Position numbers and translations under genes: made by a program. The notes beneath the pieces are model-generated. The model did no database searches, was not told where the DNA came from, and worked only from the letters and a program-made list of their open reading frames with translations. From Streptosporangiaceae bacterium (GTDB taxonomy: Bacteria; Actinomycetota; Actinomycetes; Streptosporangiales; Streptosporangiaceae), in NCBI GenBank assembly GCA_019239975.1, contig JAFAZE010000015.1:18638-82637 (forward strand): DNA of 64,000 bases. The letters are read 5' to 3'. Below are positions 62,440-64,000 of this stretch, piece after piece. Numbering within the stretch: the stretch's first letter is position 1; each line of letters opens with the position of its first letter.

Positions 62440-63010
62440 GTTTGAGCTGCGCGGACAGGTGCGGCTGGAGTCCCTGTCCCACGGCGGTCATGTCGTAGGC
62501 GTACGCGAGGTCGCTTCCGGCAAGCCCGTACAGCCGGCGCCCGGCGGTCACCTCCTTGGCGGAGGCCGTGCGCGCCACCACGTCGGTGGCCATCTCGATC
62601 CGGGTGCCGGAGATCTCGCCCAGGTATATCTCCACGATCCCGGTGGGATGAGCGAGCAGCACCTCCAGCCGGTTCTCCGGCTGCGGCCGCCAGAAGCCCG
62701 TCTCCACGGCGAGCGGCTGCCCGATCCGCCCCTCCTCGTCAAGGCGCCAGCTGCGGCTCGTGTAGATGAGGTACGGCTTGCCGACGTGCGTGAACGAGAG
62801 CTCCTGGCCGTACCGGAAGCTTTCGATGGTCGGGTAGCCGCCAACGCCCGCGCCCTCCCACCGGCCGAGCAGGAAGCTCAGCGGCGCGAGGCCGGGATGG
62901 ATCGCGACCTCGCCGTCACCGGCCCGGCCGACCACGCCCGCGGGTCCCTCCCCGTGCGCTGGTCCTTTCCCGTGCGCGGGTCCTTCCCCGTGCGCCGTCT
63001 CATCCGCCAT
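62429..63010 (-). CDS. Nitrobindin / FABP-like haem-binding protein (DUF1794)
   Basis: 193 residues. The first 35 residues are a repeat-rich tail (HGEGPAHGKGPAHGEGP). The ten-strand barrel follows: LAPLSFLLGRWEGAGVGGYPTI (family signature), FTHVGKPYLIYTSRSW, ETGFWRPQPENRLEVLLAHPTGIVEIYLG and a C-terminal Leu/His segment. Related proteins bind ferric haem and handle peroxynitrite. Its ATG lies inside the end of the small membrane-peptide gene. Confidence 0.92.
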   Translation of the reverse strand: MADETAHGEGPAHGKGPAHGEGPAGVVGRAGDGEVAIHPGLAPLSFLLGRWEGAGVGGYPTIESFRYGQELSFTHVGKPYLIYTSRSWRLDEEGRIGQPLAVETGFWRPQPENRLEVLLAHPTGIVEIYLGEISGTRIEMATDVVARTASAKEVTAGRRLYGLAGSDLAYAYDMTAVGQGLQPHLSAQLKRVA

Positions 63011-63110
63011 GCGGCCCCCCGCTGATCACCTTCACCACCGCATAGCAGGCGACGACGGCGATCACGGCGTAGGCGAAGATCATGACCGCCGCGCTCAGCA
63101 TGCCGTGCAT
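63000..63110 (-). CDS. 36-residue single-TM peptide upstream of nitrobindin
   Basis: It starts MHGMLSAAVMIFAYAVIAVV and continues ACYAVVKVISGGPHGG. One TM helix spans almost the whole peptide. Its stop overlaps the nitrobindin start by 11 bp, suggesting translational coupling. Found by reading the gap; too short for ordinary gene calls. Function unknown. Confidence 0.5.
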   Translation of the reverse strand: MHGMLSAAVMIFAYAVIAVVACYAVVKVISGGPHGG

Positions 63111-63177
63111 GAGCCAGAGCGTAGATGGTCACGTCCGTTTTGCGCTCGCGGCGCGCCGCCACGGATAGAGTTCAGTC

Positions 63178-63792
63178 GTGGCTGCAAGGAACCTCGTCAT
63201 CAAGGTGACGGCCGGCAAGGACGACCCGGAGCGCTGTAATCAGGCGTTCACCGTCGCGGCGACCGCCGTGGCGAGCGACGTCACAGTGTCCCTCTGGCTG
63301 ACCGGCGAATCCGCGTGGTTCGCGCTGCCGGGCCGCGCCGAAGAATTCAGCCTGCCGCACGCCGCCCCGCTCGCGGACCTGCTCGCGTCCGTGCTCGCCG
63401 CCGGCACCGTCACGCTCTGCACCCAGTGCGCCGCCCGCAGGGACATCACCCCCGGCGACGTCATCCCGGGAGTCCGTATCGCCGGCGCCCCCACCTTCGT
63501 CGCCGAGATCATGTCCGGCGACACCCAGGCCCTCGTCTACTTAAACGACGCTTCGCCGCCCGCGCCGTCGCCGCCCCCGGCGCCGTCGGCCGCGCCACCC
63601 CGCCCGCACCACCTCGCCCGCGGCTTCGCCGGCCGCGCCACCCCGCCCGCACCACCTCGCCCGCGGCGTCGCCGACCGCGCCACCCCGGCCGCGGCGTCA
63701 CACGCCGCGCCACCCGCCCCCGTCGTCGTCGGCGCGGCGCATTCCATGATCACGGTAATCGCGGTGTCGCACACGGCCCGCGATTACCGTGA
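63178..63792 (+). CDS. DsrE-family-like protein with unconstrained C-terminal tail
   Basis: 204 residues; the first about 122 (LVIKVTAGKDDPERCNQAFTVAATAVAS...LCTQCAARRDI...APTFVAEIMSGDTQALVY) form a DsrE/DsrF-like fold with a CTQC pair. The rest is Pro/Arg low complexity containing a 43-bp tandem repeat that shifts frame, and the stop lies in a long inverted repeat, so the functional end is probably near 63,543. Start GTG 63178 has TAGAGT six bases before it, a leaderless promoter. Possibly sulfur-relay related. Confidence 0.8.
   Translation: MAARNLVIKVTAGKDDPERCNQAFTVAATAVASDVTVSLWLTGESAWFALPGRAEEFSLPHAAPLADLLASVLAAGTVTLCTQCAARRDITPGDVIPGVRIAGAPTFVAEIMSGDTQALVYLNDASPPAPSPPPAPSAAPPRPHHLARGFAGRATPPAPPRPRRRRPRHPGRGVTRRATRPRRRRRGAFHDHGNRGVAHGPRLP
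63588..63673 (+). repeat. 43-bp tandem duplication
   Basis: Two copies (63,588-63,630 and 63,631-63,673) starting GGCCGCGCCACCCCGCCCGC differ at one base; a partial third copy follows. 43 is not a multiple of three, so it changes reading frame. Confidence 0.85.
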
Positions 63793-63797
63793 TCATG
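63745..63797. repeat. 20-bp perfect inverted repeat 1 (13-nt loop)
   Basis: Left arm CATGATCACGGTAATCGCGG (63,745-63,764), right arm its exact complement (63,778-63,797). It includes the stop of the DsrE-like frame, so it may end that transcript, but arms this long and less GC-rich than their surroundings look like an inserted palindromic element. Confidence 0.85.
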
Positions 63798-63837
63798 CAC
63801 TGTATGCGCGATGCGCAACACCACTCGGTGCTCTTTT

Positions 63838-63891
63838 CGGGTTTGGGTGCGATCCGTGTCGTTCTAGCAGCACGGATCGCACCCAAACCCG
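63838..63891. repeat. 21-bp perfect inverted repeat 2 (12-nt loop)
   Basis: Arms at 63,838-63,858 and 63,871-63,891, beginning CGGGTTTGGGTGCGATCCG, loop TCGTTCTAGCAG. Only 40 bp from repeat 1, of unrelated sequence. No transposase. The stretch 63,550-64,000 otherwise holds only low-complexity tandem repeats. Confidence 0.85.
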
Positions 63892-63912
63892 GCGACAGGT
63901 GCCGGAACGCGG

Positions 63913-64000
63913 CGGACGCGCGGAGGCGGCGGCCCCGGGCGGAGGCGGCGGCCCCGGGCGGCGGCGCGGGCCCCGGGCGGCGGCGCGGGCCTGGGCGGCG
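63913..64000. repeat. G-rich tandem repeats at the right edge
   Basis: Units GGAGGCGGCGGCCCCGGGC (twice) then GGCGGCGCGGGCCCCGGGC-like (about two), continuing out of the window. Non-coding as far as seen. Confidence 0.7.

Noticed and set aside
63315..63749. Overlapping plus-strand frame in the DsrE gene
   Set aside because: Product of GC-rich repeats; the DsrE-like frame has the recognisable domain and a leaderless promoter.
63745..63891. Insertion sequence ends
   Set aside because: The two inverted repeats are not copies of each other and no transposase frame lies between or beside them.
1..64000. tRNA, rRNA or CRISPR arrays
   Set aside because: No cloverleaf TPsiC-like GTTCGAATC boxes, no rRNA segments and no regularly spaced direct repeats were seen on reading; a tRNAscan or repeat search was not possible.

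Overview
The window is very GC-rich, with dense operons, many ATGA/GTGA/TAGTG start-stop overlaps, GTG and TTG starts and several leaderless promoters. It carries bldC, a bS22-type mini ribosomal protein, rex-hemA-hemC-hemD-hemB-hemL and mfd-lipoprotein-mazG. Together these point to a filamentous actinomycete, plausibly of the Streptosporangiales/Treboniaceae type. That placement is inference from gene content only. Nearly all genes lie on the minus strand. No tRNA, rRNA, CRISPR array, insertion sequence or transposase gene was seen.

Positions 1-27,500 hold a surface-glycan/glycolipid locus read right to left. A NarX/NarL-type two-component pair and a BTAD-AAA (SARP-like) regulator sit at its head. 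They are followed by a 1,133-residue GT2/GT39-like double glycosyltransferase, a GH5 lipoprotein, a zinc-ribbon protein and a GT2 enzyme with a degenerate GGDEF-like tail. Next come a radical SAM protein, four NAD-dependent epimerase/dehydratase paralogues, a membrane-hydrolase/HNH fusion, a UPF0104 membrane protein and a GH92-like lipoprotein. After an AT-rich promoter island (6.8-7.0 kb), a second operon encodes an undecaprenyl-phosphate sugar-1-phosphate transferase, an ECF sigma factor, a GT4 enzyme, an AsnB amidotransferase and a two-domain oxidoreductase cut by the window edge. The products fit building, amidating, exporting and trimming an extracellular polysaccharide or glycolipid. The section around 9.4-19.4 kb is the best candidate for an undescribed system.

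Positions 27.7-40.6 kb are mixed housekeeping: mazG, a SurA-N lipoprotein, mfd, a degenerate ATP-sulfurylase/APS-kinase fusion, DUF4229, a threonine dehydratase-like enzyme, bldC, an HExxH metallopeptidase with a small acidic partner, a PLDc_N membrane protein, and an ArsR/AHSA1 pair with a recognisable operator.

Positions 40.8-55.8 kb are the haem and cytochrome c maturation block. Read in transcription order it is: ABM-domain protein, glutaredoxin-like, rex, hemA, hemC, cobA-hemD, hemB, prim-pol, hemL, DUF559 nuclease, histidine phosphatase, tlpA/resA, resB, ccsB. A near-consensus Rex operator precedes rex, linking redox state to haem supply. The ccdA gene usually found between tlpA and resB is absent.

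Positions 56.4-64 kb hold bS22, a BldC-like HTH protein, the fur-ygfZ-prodh-proC-acuC operon, nitrobindin with a 36-residue membrane peptide, and a DsrE-like protein. Between fur and nitrobindin, on the plus strand, is an apparently free-standing small transcript: promoter, near-perfect anti-16S Shine-Dalgarno, 12-codon ORF and a three-helix terminator. The right edge holds two long perfect inverted repeats and GC-rich tandem repeats.
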